Virus record (IMG/VR): IMGVR_UViG_3300022925_001882
Coordinates: 25,403 to 89,402 of that record
DNA length: 64,000 bases
Source of the DNA: a virus
Strand: one strand, 5' to 3'
Below are positions 1 through 9,143 of the stretch, piece after piece. Made by a program: the position numbers and the translations under genes. The notes below the pieces were generated by a model. The model saw nothing but the letters and a program-made list of their open reading frames with translations. It made no database searches and had not been told where the DNA came from. Position 1 is the stretch's first letter. The number at the start of each line of letters is the position of its first letter.

Positions 1-444
1 CTCATTGATTCCCCATGTAGAAGAAGTTGTGTTTAACCAAAACGAACCGTTTTGTGGTGCCCCTGTTGGACGACCTGTTGATCCTACTAAACTTGCTAGA
101 TCAACGTCTGCTCTTAATACAAATACTTGATTTGAAATACCAAGTGCTGAGTAAGCCGCTAATAGTCCATATTCATTTAACTCATAGCCTTGCAACGGAG
201 TACCGTTTGATGCTGTGTAAAAGAATGGGTTACCATATAAAGTAACTAGATCACGTTGAGAAGTTACTCTGTATAATTTACCTGCGTTTGCGGCTGTTGT
301 GGCTGCCGCAGTTGCTGTTGATGTTGGATCCGCTTTATCTTGTGCTGTTGCTAACAAGAAGAAGGGAATCGATGCTGTTGCGCCTGGCAAGTATTGACTT
401 TCATCAATGATGCTTACTTCTACGCCTGGTGATGTTAGTGCCAT
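1..444 (-). CDS. 18: Tail sheath protein gp18 (partial, C-terminus outside window)
   Basis: Reading frame open from ATG at 444 to the window edge, giving the first 148 residues. The N-terminus MALTSPGVEVSIIDESQYLP and the following segment about calling up residues from a protomer rich in Ala/Thr match what I know of gp18 from marine T4-like phages. Gp18 polymerises around the tail tube and contracts at infection. An AAGGAAT Shine-Dalgarno lies 7 nt before the ATG, and a late promoter plus a hairpin-bearing leader precede it. The rest of the gene (normally several hundred residues more) lies left of the window. Assignment is from family resemblance; the truncation is seen directly. Confidence 0.88.
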   Translation of the reverse strand, partial: MALTSPGVEVSIIDESQYLPGATASIPFFLLATAQDKADPTSTATAAATTAANAGKLYRVTSQRDLVTLYGNPFFYTASNGTPLQGYELNEYGLLAAYSALGISNQVFVLRADVDLASLVGSTGRPTGAPQNGSFWLNTTSSTWGINE

Positions 445-497
445 AATAATATTCCTTTTGTATGATTTTGAGGGTTACACCCTGATTGTTTTTTCAT
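435..497 (-). other. Leader of gp18 mRNA: 20-codon upstream ORF with hairpin
   Basis: Immediately after the late promoter (TAAATA, 5 nt, ATG) an ORF of 20 codons runs into the gp18 start region and ends at a TAA 7 nt inside gp18. It contains the inverted repeat AGGGT-GTA-ACCCT (5-bp stem, 3-nt loop). It may be a leader peptide or simply a structured 5' untranslated region; no Shine-Dalgarno precedes it. Confidence 0.4.
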
Positions 498-502
498 ACT
501 AT

Positions 503-508
503 TATTTA
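503..508 (-). promoter_or_regulatory. Late promoter of gp18
   Basis: GATAAATAATAGTATG on the minus strand, the T4-type late -10 element (T4 consensus TATAAATA). It lies about 59 nt upstream of the gp18 ATG, so the transcript would carry the hairpin leader described above. Confidence 0.7.
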
Positions 509-556
509 TCTTGTTGCACAAAAATTTATGGTTTAACATACCTTCGAAGGCATTTT

Positions 557-564
557 TATAAATA
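557..564 (+). promoter_or_regulatory. Late promoter, exact TATAAATA, 5 nt before start codon
   Basis: TATAAATA followed by CAGTT and then the ATG at 570. The whole T4 late consensus is present. Initiation about 6 nt downstream would place the 5' end of the mRNA at or next to the start codon. Confidence 0.75.
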
Positions 565-569
565 CAGTT

Positions 570-920
570 ATGAGTTTACCTAGACCAATATGTAAGATTT
601 GCAACAGAAAAGTTTGTGCCGTAAACTATATTAAGAACGGCAAACGACATTATAGAAGTATGTGCAATCAATGCGGTAAAGTAAACAAAACAAGAAAGCC
701 CATATATCTTTGGCAAAGAGCAGGATATGAAAAACAAGATAATTGTTTTTTATGTGGATTTAAAAGTTTATATTCTACACAAATGGTAGTGTATCATATA
801 GACGGAAGACCTCAAAATACAGATTTTACAAATTTAAGAACGATATGTTTAAATTGTATTGAAGTTGTAAAAAGAAAACATGTAATGTGGCACAGGGGAG
901 ATTTAACTGTTGACTATTAA
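570..920 (+). CDS. Zinc-ribbon HNH-like small protein
   Basis: 116 residues with four Cys pairs: CKIC near residue 9, CNQC near 33, CFLC near 59 and CLNC near 93, plus a YHIDG segment around residue 75 between the last two. This arrangement resembles HNH or zinc-finger endonuclease-like phage proteins (His in the centre, flanked by CxxC knuckles), but a full HNH catalytic triad is not clear. It is alone on the plus strand, converges with the dNMP kinase gene and overlaps its 3' end by 18 bp. Function is inferred only. Confidence 0.6.
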   Translation: MSLPRPICKICNRKVCAVNYIKNGKRHYRSMCNQCGKVNKTRKPIYLWQRAGYEKQDNCFLCGFKSLYSTQMVVYHIDGRPQNTDFTNLRTICLNCIEVVKRKHVMWHRGDLTVDY

Positions 921-1523
921 CTCCATATGTTTGTGCAATTCATCGATTGTACCATTATTGTCAACTTGATAATCATAATCTAATCCGACACTACTATACT
1001 CACTAGCATGAACTCCTAAATCAACTAACCTTGCTAGTGCTTGAGGGTTTTCGTAATAATTATAATCGACTGCATCATTTAACCATGTAGGTTGTTCGCC
1101 TCGATTGACTCTGACTGTAGTTCCACCTGCATTTTTAATTGCTTGTACCTCATTTTTAAATCTACAATCAGTAATAACTACGTTATCTTCTATTTTACGT
1201 AATTGATTTTCGATAGACGATACCCAAATATCATTATGAAATGATCGTCTACCTACTTCAGTTCCCCAATACTGTAATACCCAACGAGGAGTTAAATGAG
1301 GCATGTCTAATCGGTTTGCCCACCACTCGTCAACTTCTTCTCGCCACTCTCTACTAGATTGAGTTGTACCTTCTAGCATTTCTCTGTCCCAGCCAAAGAT
1401 AGCAGATACGCAATCTTTTAGAGGACCTGCATAACTGAGTTTTCTAAAACCATGAAATCTGATAAGATAGTCAGCCGCAGTGTCTTTGCCACTGCCGATA
1501 AGTCCTGTAATACCTATAATCAT
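903..1523 (-). CDS. 1: Deoxynucleoside monophosphate kinase (T4 gp1-like)
   Basis: 206 residues. The P-loop is at residues 7-15 (GLIGSGKDT). A downstream RWVLQYWGTEVGR segment and VITDCRF segment are typical of the phage dNMP kinase family. The enzyme phosphorylates dNMPs to dNDPs for phage DNA synthesis in the cytoplasm, which fits the thymidylate synthase ThyX encoded elsewhere in the window. It has its own consensus sigma70 promoter (1553-1581) and an AGGA Shine-Dalgarno before ATG, consistent with early expression. Confidence 0.85.
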   Translation of the reverse strand: MIIGITGLIGSGKDTAADYLIRFHGFRKLSYAGPLKDCVSAIFGWDREMLEGTTQSSREWREEVDEWWANRLDMPHLTPRWVLQYWGTEVGRRSFHNDIWVSSIENQLRKIEDNVVITDCRFKNEVQAIKNAGGTTVRVNRGEQPTWLNDAVDYNYYENPQALARLVDLGVHASEYSSVGLDYDYQVDNNGTIDELHKHMELIVNS

Positions 1524-1552
1524 ATTGGATAGTCCTGTAGTAAAGTAATAAT

Positions 1553-1581
1553 ATTATACAGGATTTATAAAAGAGTGTCAA
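1553..1581 (-). promoter_or_regulatory. Consensus sigma70 early promoter of dNMP kinase
   Basis: TTGACA (1581-1576) and TATAAT (1558-1553), both perfect, separated by exactly 17 bp, about 30 nt upstream of the ATG at 1523. It should be read by unmodified host RNA polymerase. Confidence 0.85.
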
Positions 1582-1586
1582 GTATT

Positions 1587-2906
1587 TTATTGAACAATTT
1601 TCCCAGAATATTTGTCAATCGTGTTTGTGTATATGTTGTGGTCATAGGGTGTTATAAACATTCGTAAGATTTTCTGTTTGGGGACATGTTTTAATGGAGG
1701 ACAAAATCGGTATAATAATTGCCATTCTTGGTCTAACACATATTTCCAATGTTTGTAATTATATTCGATATCTTCCATTATACCGTACTTATAGCCTTCC
1801 ATATATTCTAAAAAAGAAATTATTCTTTTATGTGCAATGTCAATATATGTTTTTGTTTCTAATGAAGGCTCTCCATAACCACGGTCTACTATTAGATCAG
1901 GTTCAGATGTATATTTTCTAAATGTTTTAAACCCTAACCCTTCTAATGTTTTTTCTTGTAAATCATTTTTACTAATTCCTATAAAAGGTTTCTTAGTTAC
2001 AATAGGTTTCCAAGTTTTTTCTGTAGTAGCATAAATGTTATGTTCCCAAAAAGGACGAACTTCCATTTCTTCATTTACTTCTTCAGTATAATATTGCCAG
2101 TGAGGAGGATTAGGATTATCAAACCATGTCTCAGGCATAACAATTAATGATGCATCATTCCATTCATCGGGAAAAAGATAGTTAGCAAGGTCAAAACTAT
2201 TTACTAAACCTTTTTCTGTCACTTCAGTGAATCTATCTCCGGGCAATGTTTTTTTAAGTTGATTATAAATTTTTACTAAGTCGTCTAATGTTAAATTTTC
2301 ATCGATAGCATCTAATATTGGTTGATAATCTTGTGTATCGAAATCTTTAAAAGGGTTTTCATAATTGTTTAGTGTATTTGTTAAAGAATAATCTAAATGT
2401 TCAAGTGTATTTTCTTTTAAAAATTTATACAACAAAGGTAGTTTGTGGGGTCTACCTGAAATGTCTCCAATTAACCAAAGTGCTTTACGATCTTTATTCT
2501 GAAAAGTATCTAACCAACTATTGTTATTATCTAATCCATAACTTCTTTCTTCTGTTCCTTCGGACCTTAGTAAAAAATATCGAGTGTTGTGTCCAAAGAC
2601 CATATAGTGATCAGGCAATTCATTTATGTTAACTCTAGTTCCTTCATGTAGTAAATACACATGTGTTAACTTGGGGAACATTTGACTTGTGTGTAAATAT
2701 TCTAAAGTCTGCTTTGTCCATTTTGTATAATCCCAGCCACATTGTGGCTCATACAACATAAAACCAATAATTAAATGTTCGATTTGTTGAGTGTCATATG
2801 GTTCAGCAGAATCGATGTGTCCATTGAATGGTATATTGCGATCATGTCCGCATTCTACATTAAGACACCAAATTGATTCTGTAAGTTGACAACTATGAAT
2901 CGTCAT
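1587..2906 (-). CDS. Glycosyltransferase-like protein with EK-x-KPI/KPF motif
   Basis: 439 residues, no signal peptide or membrane segment. The C-terminal third has a TEKTWKPIVTKKPFIGIS stretch followed by LEGLGFKTF. This looks like the acceptor-side motif of GT10-type fucosyltransferases and related phage proteins (an 'EK...KP..' motif and a 'GFKTF' motif). The protein at 54052-55428 has the same element (QQPMWFRKPFILMAPPGTLK, then GYKTF), so the two are probably distant paralogues. Sugar transfer is an inference from the motif. The gene lies directly upstream of dNMP kinase and downstream of gp13 in the same orientation. Confidence 0.45.
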   Translation of the reverse strand: MTIHSCQLTESIWCLNVECGHDRNIPFNGHIDSAEPYDTQQIEHLIIGFMLYEPQCGWDYTKWTKQTLEYLHTSQMFPKLTHVYLLHEGTRVNINELPDHYMVFGHNTRYFLLRSEGTEERSYGLDNNNSWLDTFQNKDRKALWLIGDISGRPHKLPLLYKFLKENTLEHLDYSLTNTLNNYENPFKDFDTQDYQPILDAIDENLTLDDLVKIYNQLKKTLPGDRFTEVTEKGLVNSFDLANYLFPDEWNDASLIVMPETWFDNPNPPHWQYYTEEVNEEMEVRPFWEHNIYATTEKTWKPIVTKKPFIGISKNDLQEKTLEGLGFKTFRKYTSEPDLIVDRGYGEPSLETKTYIDIAHKRIISFLEYMEGYKYGIMEDIEYNYKHWKYVLDQEWQLLYRFCPPLKHVPKQKILRMFITPYDHNIYTNTIDKYSGKIVQ

Positions 2907-2915
2907 GCAATGTGA

Positions 2916-3701
2916 TTAGCCCTGTATCCAAGTAAGAGGTTGTGAGTAATCTACGTAATCACGCAAGTCTTTAAGACATTTTTCTTGCCCTGCTAATCCT
3001 TCAGCCTTCATTGCCGCTCCATTAAGAGCAGTGCCACCTGCAGGGCCTGCAATAGTTGAGAATTTTTCACGTGCTTGGCCAATAGAAATAGTTACAGTTG
3101 CTAATGTAAAATCTTCAATCCAAGGTGCAATGCCCGGATCTTGCAATAAAGATGTTTCTGGGCGTTGGATGTCAGCCCAAATAAGAACTTGTTCACCTGA
3201 TCCTTTGAAGTCTCTAACAAATCTAATTGTTTTAGTTACTGGATCAAAAGTATAGATAACAAATCCACCAAACATTCTAGCGGCAAGTTCTACATACCCT
3301 GCATAGAAGTCATATGTTGCTAATCCACCTGCATAATTATAGTTTAACAAGTAAGTGTTTAGAATAGCAGATGAGAATGGATCGAATGATGATGCGGCTG
3401 GACCAGTTTCAAGACCGATTGTACGTCTGAAACATTGCCTTACATTAATAAATTCAGTAGGAAGTGTGTATGTATCAATATCTTTTTCTATTGTCAATAA
3501 AGTATAAGATTCTTGTACTGAATTCTCTGCACGTTGTCTATATGTTTTAATGCAATAGTTATATGCGGCTTCATAATGTTCTGGATCTAATTCTAAGTCT
3601 ACAATACCGTCGCCCAACCTATAACGGATGTTGTCGAACATATTTTCTTTTAACTGCTCGAGGTTTTCTCCGTTTGGTACTGCTAGTTGTTCTGATGACA
3701 T
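2916..3701 (-). CDS. 13: Neck protein gp13
   Basis: 261 residues. The early region (RYRLGDGIVDLELDPEHYEA) parallels T4 gp13 ([20 protein letters not shown]), and the centre carries the Tyr/Gly-rich loop region of the family. Gp13 forms the neck ring that joins the filled head to the tail, with gp14. T4 gp13 is slightly longer (about 309 residues). ATG at 3701 has an AGGAA Shine-Dalgarno and a late promoter 22 nt upstream. gp14 and gp15 are nearby but on the opposite strand. Confidence 0.78.
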   Translation of the reverse strand: MSSEQLAVPNGENLEQLKENMFDNIRYRLGDGIVDLELDPEHYEAAYNYCIKTYRQRAENSVQESYTLLTIEKDIDTYTLPTEFINVRQCFRRTIGLETGPAASSFDPFSSAILNTYLLNYNYAGGLATYDFYAGYVELAARMFGGFVIYTFDPVTKTIRFVRDFKGSGEQVLIWADIQRPETSLLQDPGIAPWIEDFTLATVTISIGQAREKFSTIAGPAGGTALNGAAMKAEGLAGQEKCLKDLRDYVDYSQPLTWIQG

Positions 3702-3723
3702 ATTGATAAATTCCTATTTCTAG

Positions 3724-3729
3724 TATTTA
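3724..3729 (-). promoter_or_regulatory. Late promoter of gp13
   Basis: GATAAATACTAG on the minus strand. A 22-nt gap with an AGGAA Shine-Dalgarno separates it from the gp13 ATG. Confidence 0.65.
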
Positions 3730-3734
3730 TCAGT

Positions 3735-4493
3735 CTAAATGTTTTTCTGTTTTATATAATTAAACAAATCAGTGGCTCTGGATAGATGTGCGTCTGCTCC
3801 ATGATGGCCATATTTGGCATTTGGGTTAATCATTCCTGCTTCTTTATATTTTTCATAGAAACCATACTTATTGTCTCTATACATGTAATAACGTTTGGCA
3901 TCAATTTTTGACAAATAAGGTCTTAACCATTTCATATTTCTATTGTTAAAAGCAATACCAGAATTTGTCATTAGATATCTGATATTTTCTGCTTTGAAAA
4001 AATATTGCAATGATAAAGCATCCTTGGCAGTCAGACATTCAGTATAAATTTCTGAATATACCAAAAATCTTTGTGCTGTTAAAAACTGTTCTTTTTCTTG
4101 CGGAGCAACATGATGTGGATCTGTCATTGCATTTACTTGAACTGAACTTAAAAATGATGGGTCTGCCCAATCAGCACAAGTATCTTGGTCAATACCTACA
4201 TCGTGTGGAACAGGTGCTTCTATTCTACAACTCTCTGCCCAATTGACTAAAACAAAAAGGTTGTTTGCTTTATTTGACACTAAATCTTGGTTAAGTGTAA
4301 ACCAATTTAGTACACTACGATGTATAGCACCATTAGAAGAACCGTTCCTTGCAATATTGATGGGAACATGATCCATCATTTTTGCTAATTGGTTACCAAA
4401 ACTTGCTTGACGATTTTCTGGGCTTGATAAGTTCCCATCTATTTCCGAACCAGCGGCATGACTACACCCCGCAATCAACATATAATTTGCCAT
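3735..4493 (-). CDS. SGNH/GDSL-like hydrolase family protein
   Basis: 252 residues. Block I is MLIAGCSHAAGS (residues 5-16, Ser near 11). An Asn/Gly-rich block II (INIARNGSSNGA) follows at about residue 50. A C-terminal HHGADAHLS segment looks like block V (Asp-x-x-His equivalent). SGNH proteins are esterases or acyl/sugar-modifying enzymes. The family occurs as repeated copies in marine T4-like phages, and two further copies are in this window (15576-16463, 50333-51070). The substrate is unknown; modification of a surface glycan or lipid is a guess. Confidence 0.6.
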   Translation of the reverse strand: MANYMLIAGCSHAAGSEIDGNLSSPENRQASFGNQLAKMMDHVPINIARNGSSNGAIHRSVLNWFTLNQDLVSNKANNLFVLVNWAESCRIEAPVPHDVGIDQDTCADWADPSFLSSVQVNAMTDPHHVAPQEKEQFLTAQRFLVYSEIYTECLTAKDALSLQYFFKAENIRYLMTNSGIAFNNRNMKWLRPYLSKIDAKRYYMYRDNKYGFYEKYKEAGMINPNAKYGHHGADAHLSRATDLFNYIKQKNI

Positions 4494-4497
4494 ATAA

Positions 4498-5640
4498 TTA
4501 AAACGCCTTTAAAATAATCATTGAATCGTTAAAACGACCCTTCGGTTGAACACCGACTGCTTTAATATCATCAAAGAATTTACGTGCCGCGGGCTTACTG
4601 CCCATAATTTCTTTTAATTGTTCTTTGGGTTTACGTAATGTCTTAATTGCACTCTTAGACTTGTCAAATCCATACAAAGTGTTTCCTTTAACAAACATTT
4701 CTCCACCAAGATCGTCTGCGATATAGTGATGAAGTTTTCTTTTAGCAGTATCATAGCACCATGCTTCTTTAGACAGATGCAACTCTGTGGGTCTAATGCT
4801 TTCTAATTTTAAGTTAGTTGTTTCGCATTCAAACCTTTTCTGATATTTTAAACTTCTAGTTGCTTTTTCAGGAGTGATAGGTTTAGTTTTACGTTTAGCC
4901 CTATTTTTAATTTTAAGGGCTTGATATGAATTTAATACTCCAATCATTGCATCATAGGCGCTGATAATACTTTTAATTTTTCTTTTATTAAAATGACTAT
5001 ATGCTTCAATTAATTGTTCATCTTTCCCTTCAATAACTTCTTTAAATTCTTTTTGTTCAAATGTATAACTTTCGACTAGTTGAGGGATATGATTTGGTAA
5101 AGGATTGTATGTGTTTAATATTCTTAGAATAGCAGTATTAAATTTAGCATCAACTTTTATTTCATCTTCAAACAGTTGATCCATAATGCCATCGATCTCT
5201 CCACCTGCTTCCATTAACTTGCCAAGCATGATTTCTTGTATAGAAGGACGATTGGGTTTGTCTTTTGCTTTTTCTTCTTTTACTTGAGCAATCTTTTTAC
5301 CTTTCTCTAACCATTCTTCTTTGAGTTTGGCAATATGATTTATATGCCCTTCTGGCATGTAACCAACTCTATTTAAAAAATAGACTGATGTACCTGTAGA
5401 ATTAAAGTTCCAGTCTGGGTTCCTAAGAATAATTTCGATTTCTTCTTCGGTGTAGCCAGATTCTTTTTTAAGCCAAGTCTTAAATTCAGTTAGTCTTTTC
5501 TTATCACTGATTTCTGTACGAATAAAGTACTGGCAGTCTTGGTATGCTTTTGCCTGGCCTTCGGGGTCTTCGATGTTTTTGTGTTTTTCCCAGTCTGGCT
5601 CAGGGGTCAGATAAACTGTTTTTTGCTTACGTCTAGCCAT
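4498..5640 (-). CDS. Conserved-looking hypothetical protein, Lys/Glu-rich
   Basis: 380 residues, highly charged, with helical Lys/Glu-rich segments and no recognisable catalytic motif, signal peptide or membrane span. ATG at 5640 has an AAGGGA Shine-Dalgarno. A near-consensus sigma70 promoter (5682-5710) and a TAAATA box (5714-5719 on the minus strand) lie upstream, so both early and late transcription are possible. The stop is 4 bp before the SGNH gene, suggesting co-transcription. I do not recognise the family. Confidence 0.7.
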   Translation of the reverse strand: MARRKQKTVYLTPEPDWEKHKNIEDPEGQAKAYQDCQYFIRTEISDKKRLTEFKTWLKKESGYTEEEIEIILRNPDWNFNSTGTSVYFLNRVGYMPEGHINHIAKLKEEWLEKGKKIAQVKEEKAKDKPNRPSIQEIMLGKLMEAGGEIDGIMDQLFEDEIKVDAKFNTAILRILNTYNPLPNHIPQLVESYTFEQKEFKEVIEGKDEQLIEAYSHFNKRKIKSIISAYDAMIGVLNSYQALKIKNRAKRKTKPITPEKATRSLKYQKRFECETTNLKLESIRPTELHLSKEAWCYDTAKRKLHHYIADDLGGEMFVKGNTLYGFDKSKSAIKTLRKPKEQLKEIMGSKPAARKFFDDIKAVGVQPKGRFNDSMIILKAF

Positions 5641-5681
5641 TTTGTCCCTTAATGAAATGAATGTTCATACTTAGTGTTCGC

Positions 5682-5710
5682 ATTGTACATCAAATAATTT
5701 TTTAATTCAA
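5682..5710 (-). promoter_or_regulatory. Probable sigma70 promoter of the 4498-5640 gene
   Basis: TTGAAT (5710-5705, 4/6) and TACAAT (5687-5682, 5/6) with a 17-bp spacer on the minus strand. Confidence 0.5.
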
Positions 5711-5749
5711 CCTCTATTTACCCAAATTCTGCGTCTCATTGTGTTGAGA

Positions 5750-5755
5750 TAAATA
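5750..5755 (+). promoter_or_regulatory. Late promoter of gp14, 5 nt before ATG
   Basis: GATAAATA followed by TATAT and the ATG at 5761. There is no Shine-Dalgarno between the box and the start codon. Confidence 0.65.
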
Positions 5756-5760
5756 TATAT

Positions 5761-7518
5761 ATGCCAAGATTAAGTTTATACCGGGAACAGAAACAAAACG
5801 ATTACCGTTTTTTAGACAGAAGTATTTCTGAGCAGTTGACTGTTGGCGGTACTGATCTCTATGTCCATAAGTATGCAGGCCCGATGGATCAAGGACCTTC
5901 TGCTGATTTTACACAACCTCAATATAGTTCTTTAGACCCAACAAATATACAAGATTTGTTGTTTTTAGAGAACAGAGACAGAAAATATGAAAAGGATATT
6001 TATCGATTACGGGGCCATTATAACGTACAAAACTTAGACTTTGATCTTAGTCAGTTTGGTTTATTTTTAAGTAATGATACTATTTTTATTAATGTTCATT
6101 ACAATGACATGATCGATATCATAGGCAGAAAGTTAATGGTAGGTGATGTTATCGAATTACCTCACTTACTAGATTACAATCCATTAAACGATGATGCTAC
6201 AGAATTTCCAGTAGCACTAAAAAGATTTTATCAAGTTACAGATGCTAACTATGGCAGTGAAGGTTTTTCACAAACATGGTACCCTCATCTATGGCGTATC
6301 AAATGTGAAAAATTAGTAGATAGCCAAGAGTTTCAGGATATCTTGCGTCAACCAACTGACAAAGACAATTACTTAGGTGATTGGGATAAAAACAAAACAT
6401 ACCCTGCAGGGTATACAATGACATTTGGTGACAAAAATTATATTGCATTACAAGAAGTACCTGCAGGAACAAAACCCGGTGATACTGATCCGGATCCGTA
6501 CTGGGAACTGGATACAGGTAAAACACTTAAAGATGTTCTAGGTCGATATAATGAAAATATTAGAATCAATGATGCTAATTTAAAAGAAGCCGCACGTATT
6601 GTACCGAAGGCCGGGTATGATACATCTAATTTATATGTCGTACCTGGCTATGGTATCTTTGAAGCAAACGGTGTACCATCTGACAAAGAAAATCAACCCG
6701 CACCTCCTGTCGATGTACGTTCATGGATGCCCGGTAATAGCCCATTAACTGCTACTGGTGAAGTCATTACTATGAAAAGTGACAAATACAAATATGAATC
6801 TACTGGTATAAGAATACCAAAAGAAGTCATTGACGTAATGCAAGCCAAACATGGTGAACAAGATATAGACTTAGAAGCAATGATAGCAAAGTTTGTACAA
6901 GCAAACTTATCCATTGCAGTTGAAGCACCAGAAATGTCATCAACTGGCTCAGGTCAGATGGAAGGCACAAAATTATTAACAGTTAATATAAGTGGTCCTG
7001 TAACAGGTCCATATGGTACTGCTGATAACACTTACGCAACAGCAGATCAGGATCCTACTCAACCAGGCTTTACAGGTACAGAACCATATGGTCCAAATAC
7101 AATGGACTATCGTGCTGATTGTGATCCTCGTTTTCAATACATAGCAAGATATACTCCTCGTGACTTTGGTTATACATCAGGTTACTTAACAGGAGAAGGT
7201 GCTCCCCCTAATGGACTCCCAGCAGGTGCAGGTATTTCGTTCCCGCAAAGTCCACAAGTTGGAGATTATTTCTTACGTATAGATTATACACCTAATGTGT
7301 TATATCGTTGGAACGGTACTTTATGGTTAAGAGTCAGTGAAGATGTAAGAACGTCTACAGGCTTTACTAGTGATGACACATCACAATTATCTGGATTCAT
7401 TAATAATGATGATACGATATATAGTAACAACGATGAAGCAAACGTACCATCTGCTCAAGGACTAAGTGGTATCTTAGATTTGGAACCAGATGACAATCCA
7501 CCAAGTGACGGAACATAA
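5761..7518 (+). CDS. 14: Neck protein gp14
   Basis: 585 residues, longer than T4 gp14 (256) as is usual in marine T4-like phages. The N-terminal half (including VGDVIELPHLLDYNPL around residue 140 and YQVTDANYGSEGFSQTWYPH near 160-180) corresponds to the 'EGDLIYFP...FEINWVEPYDPFYQLG' core of gp14. The C-terminal part has a short carbohydrate-binding-like WDKNKTYPAGYTMTFGDKNY segment (about 210-230). It completes the neck with gp13. It overlaps the gp15 gene by one base (TAATG), so the two are co-translated. Confidence 0.78.
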   Translation: MPRLSLYREQKQNDYRFLDRSISEQLTVGGTDLYVHKYAGPMDQGPSADFTQPQYSSLDPTNIQDLLFLENRDRKYEKDIYRLRGHYNVQNLDFDLSQFGLFLSNDTIFINVHYNDMIDIIGRKLMVGDVIELPHLLDYNPLNDDATEFPVALKRFYQVTDANYGSEGFSQTWYPHLWRIKCEKLVDSQEFQDILRQPTDKDNYLGDWDKNKTYPAGYTMTFGDKNYIALQEVPAGTKPGDTDPDPYWELDTGKTLKDVLGRYNENIRINDANLKEAARIVPKAGYDTSNLYVVPGYGIFEANGVPSDKENQPAPPVDVRSWMPGNSPLTATGEVITMKSDKYKYESTGIRIPKEVIDVMQAKHGEQDIDLEAMIAKFVQANLSIAVEAPEMSSTGSGQMEGTKLLTVNISGPVTGPYGTADNTYATADQDPTQPGFTGTEPYGPNTMDYRADCDPRFQYIARYTPRDFGYTSGYLTGEGAPPNGLPAGAGISFPQSPQVGDYFLRIDYTPNVLYRWNGTLWLRVSEDVRTSTGFTSDDTSQLSGFINNDDTIYSNNDEANVPSAQGLSGILDLEPDDNPPSDGT

Positions 7519-9113
7519 TGGCACAATATTTTTACGACAATCAAATAAGAAGATTTTTACTACAGTTTGCTAAAATTTTTAGCAACTGGTATGTGACTTC
7601 AGGTACTGATCCTAACGGCAATCCTATACTCGTTAGAGTACCTATCCAATATGGAGATGCAAGTAGACAAGCATCAACAATTATTGCAAACAACTCTGCA
7701 AGTAATTTACCTTCTGCACCTTTGATAACTTATTTTATTAATGGATTAGAGTATGATCAAAGACGTACACAAGAGCCTTACTTTGTAGAGAAACAAAATG
7801 TACGTCAAAGAGATTATGATCCTACTACAGCCGCTTACGGAGAGACACAGGGTCAAGCATTTACTGTTGAAAAGTTAATGCCAGTTCCATACACACTTAG
7901 ATTACAAGTAGACTTTTGGACGACTAACTATCAACAAAAATTAGAATTGATTGAACAATTAGGAACATTATTCAATCCGTCATTAGAAATTCAAAATACT
8001 GATAACTTTATTGACTGGACATCTTTAACAGTTGTATATCAGGATGGACTTACATTCTCATCTCGTACTATACCACAAGGTACAGGTAATCCTATTGATG
8101 TTATGTCATGGAAATTCTACTTACCCATGTGGTTAACGACATCTGCCAAACTTAAAAAGTATGGTGTTATTAACAAGATTATCACTTCTATCTTTGAAGG
8201 TAAAACACAAGAAGATATGAAAGATGATGACCTGTTATTAGGTACAAGACAAAAGATATCTCCATATGGTTATCAAGTATTATTCATAGGTAATTCATTA
8301 CAGTTATTACCGCAAGATCAACCAGATCAACCTTCTAACTTCTCATTAGATAAGCCAGTTAATCCAGACACTGACTTGTATTGGTCATCTATCTTAAACA
8401 TGTATGGTGCATACCGAGGAGGTATTTCACAAGTTGCATTACAAAATCCATATATGGATACAGAGATTATGGGTACAATTGTTATTGATCCTCTTGATGA
8501 TCGTTATCTAATTTATAATGTCGATGAAGATACATTACCACAGAATACATTAGACCCTGTAACATCAGTTATTAATCCTCAAGTATCAGGACCAAACAAC
8601 GGACTCCCCGGGCCTATTCCTAATGTGAGATATTTGTTAACACAAGACATAGGTTATCAAACTTCATCATGGGGAACAATTATAGGTAGTCAGACAGGTA
8701 CATCAACGTTACCTGAATCTCAAGTTGCAACAACAATGACCCCTGGTACACTGTATCAAATTGCTACTATAGGTACAACTGATTTTAGATACTATGGTGC
8801 TCCGAATAATAATATAGGCACCCAGTTCACAATGAATAATGTACAACCAGAAGGCACAGGTACTGTATACACTGTAGTAGAAGCAAAAGCAAATGACATT
8901 ATACAATTTAACGCAGACATTATGACTTGGTTTGTTGCGTTTGATTCTGTCATCAATGAAGATGAACTTGAATATGTAACTAACTTAACTACAGAAATTC
9001 AATATCGTTGGGCGGCTACACCTTCTGATTCAACTCAGCCCGGTTTGCCTGCACAATGGATGAAGTCTTACGAAGGTTATTACAACGAAGGCGATTACAG
9101 TATAGTTATTTAA
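7518..9113 (+). CDS. 15: Tail completion and sheath stabiliser protein gp15
   Basis: 531 residues. The N-terminus (MAQYFYDNQIRRFLLQFAKI) matches T4 gp15 (MFGYFYNSSFRRYATLMGDL). The segment with LRLQVDFWTTNYQQKLELIE near residues 130-150 and LFNPSLEIQ matches the 'YELSIFTRYEDDMFQIVEQILPYFQP' region. Gp15 caps the tail and binds the neck. It is about twice the length of T4 gp15 (272) with a divergent C-terminus. It follows gp14 in the same transcript. Confidence 0.82.
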   Translation: MAQYFYDNQIRRFLLQFAKIFSNWYVTSGTDPNGNPILVRVPIQYGDASRQASTIIANNSASNLPSAPLITYFINGLEYDQRRTQEPYFVEKQNVRQRDYDPTTAAYGETQGQAFTVEKLMPVPYTLRLQVDFWTTNYQQKLELIEQLGTLFNPSLEIQNTDNFIDWTSLTVVYQDGLTFSSRTIPQGTGNPIDVMSWKFYLPMWLTTSAKLKKYGVINKIITSIFEGKTQEDMKDDDLLLGTRQKISPYGYQVLFIGNSLQLLPQDQPDQPSNFSLDKPVNPDTDLYWSSILNMYGAYRGGISQVALQNPYMDTEIMGTIVIDPLDDRYLIYNVDEDTLPQNTLDPVTSVINPQVSGPNNGLPGPIPNVRYLLTQDIGYQTSSWGTIIGSQTGTSTLPESQVATTMTPGTLYQIATIGTTDFRYYGAPNNNIGTQFTMNNVQPEGTGTVYTVVEAKANDIIQFNADIMTWFVAFDSVINEDELEYVTNLTTEIQYRWAATPSDSTQPGLPAQWMKSYEGYYNEGDYSIVI

Positions 9114-9132
9114 GAGGTACCTTGTCACCTAC

Positions 9133-9138
9133 TAAATA
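9133..9138 (+). promoter_or_regulatory. Late promoter of the Nudix gene, 5 nt before ATG
   Basis: CTAAATA followed by ATTGT and the ATG at 9144. Confidence 0.65.
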
Positions 9139-9143
9139 ATTGT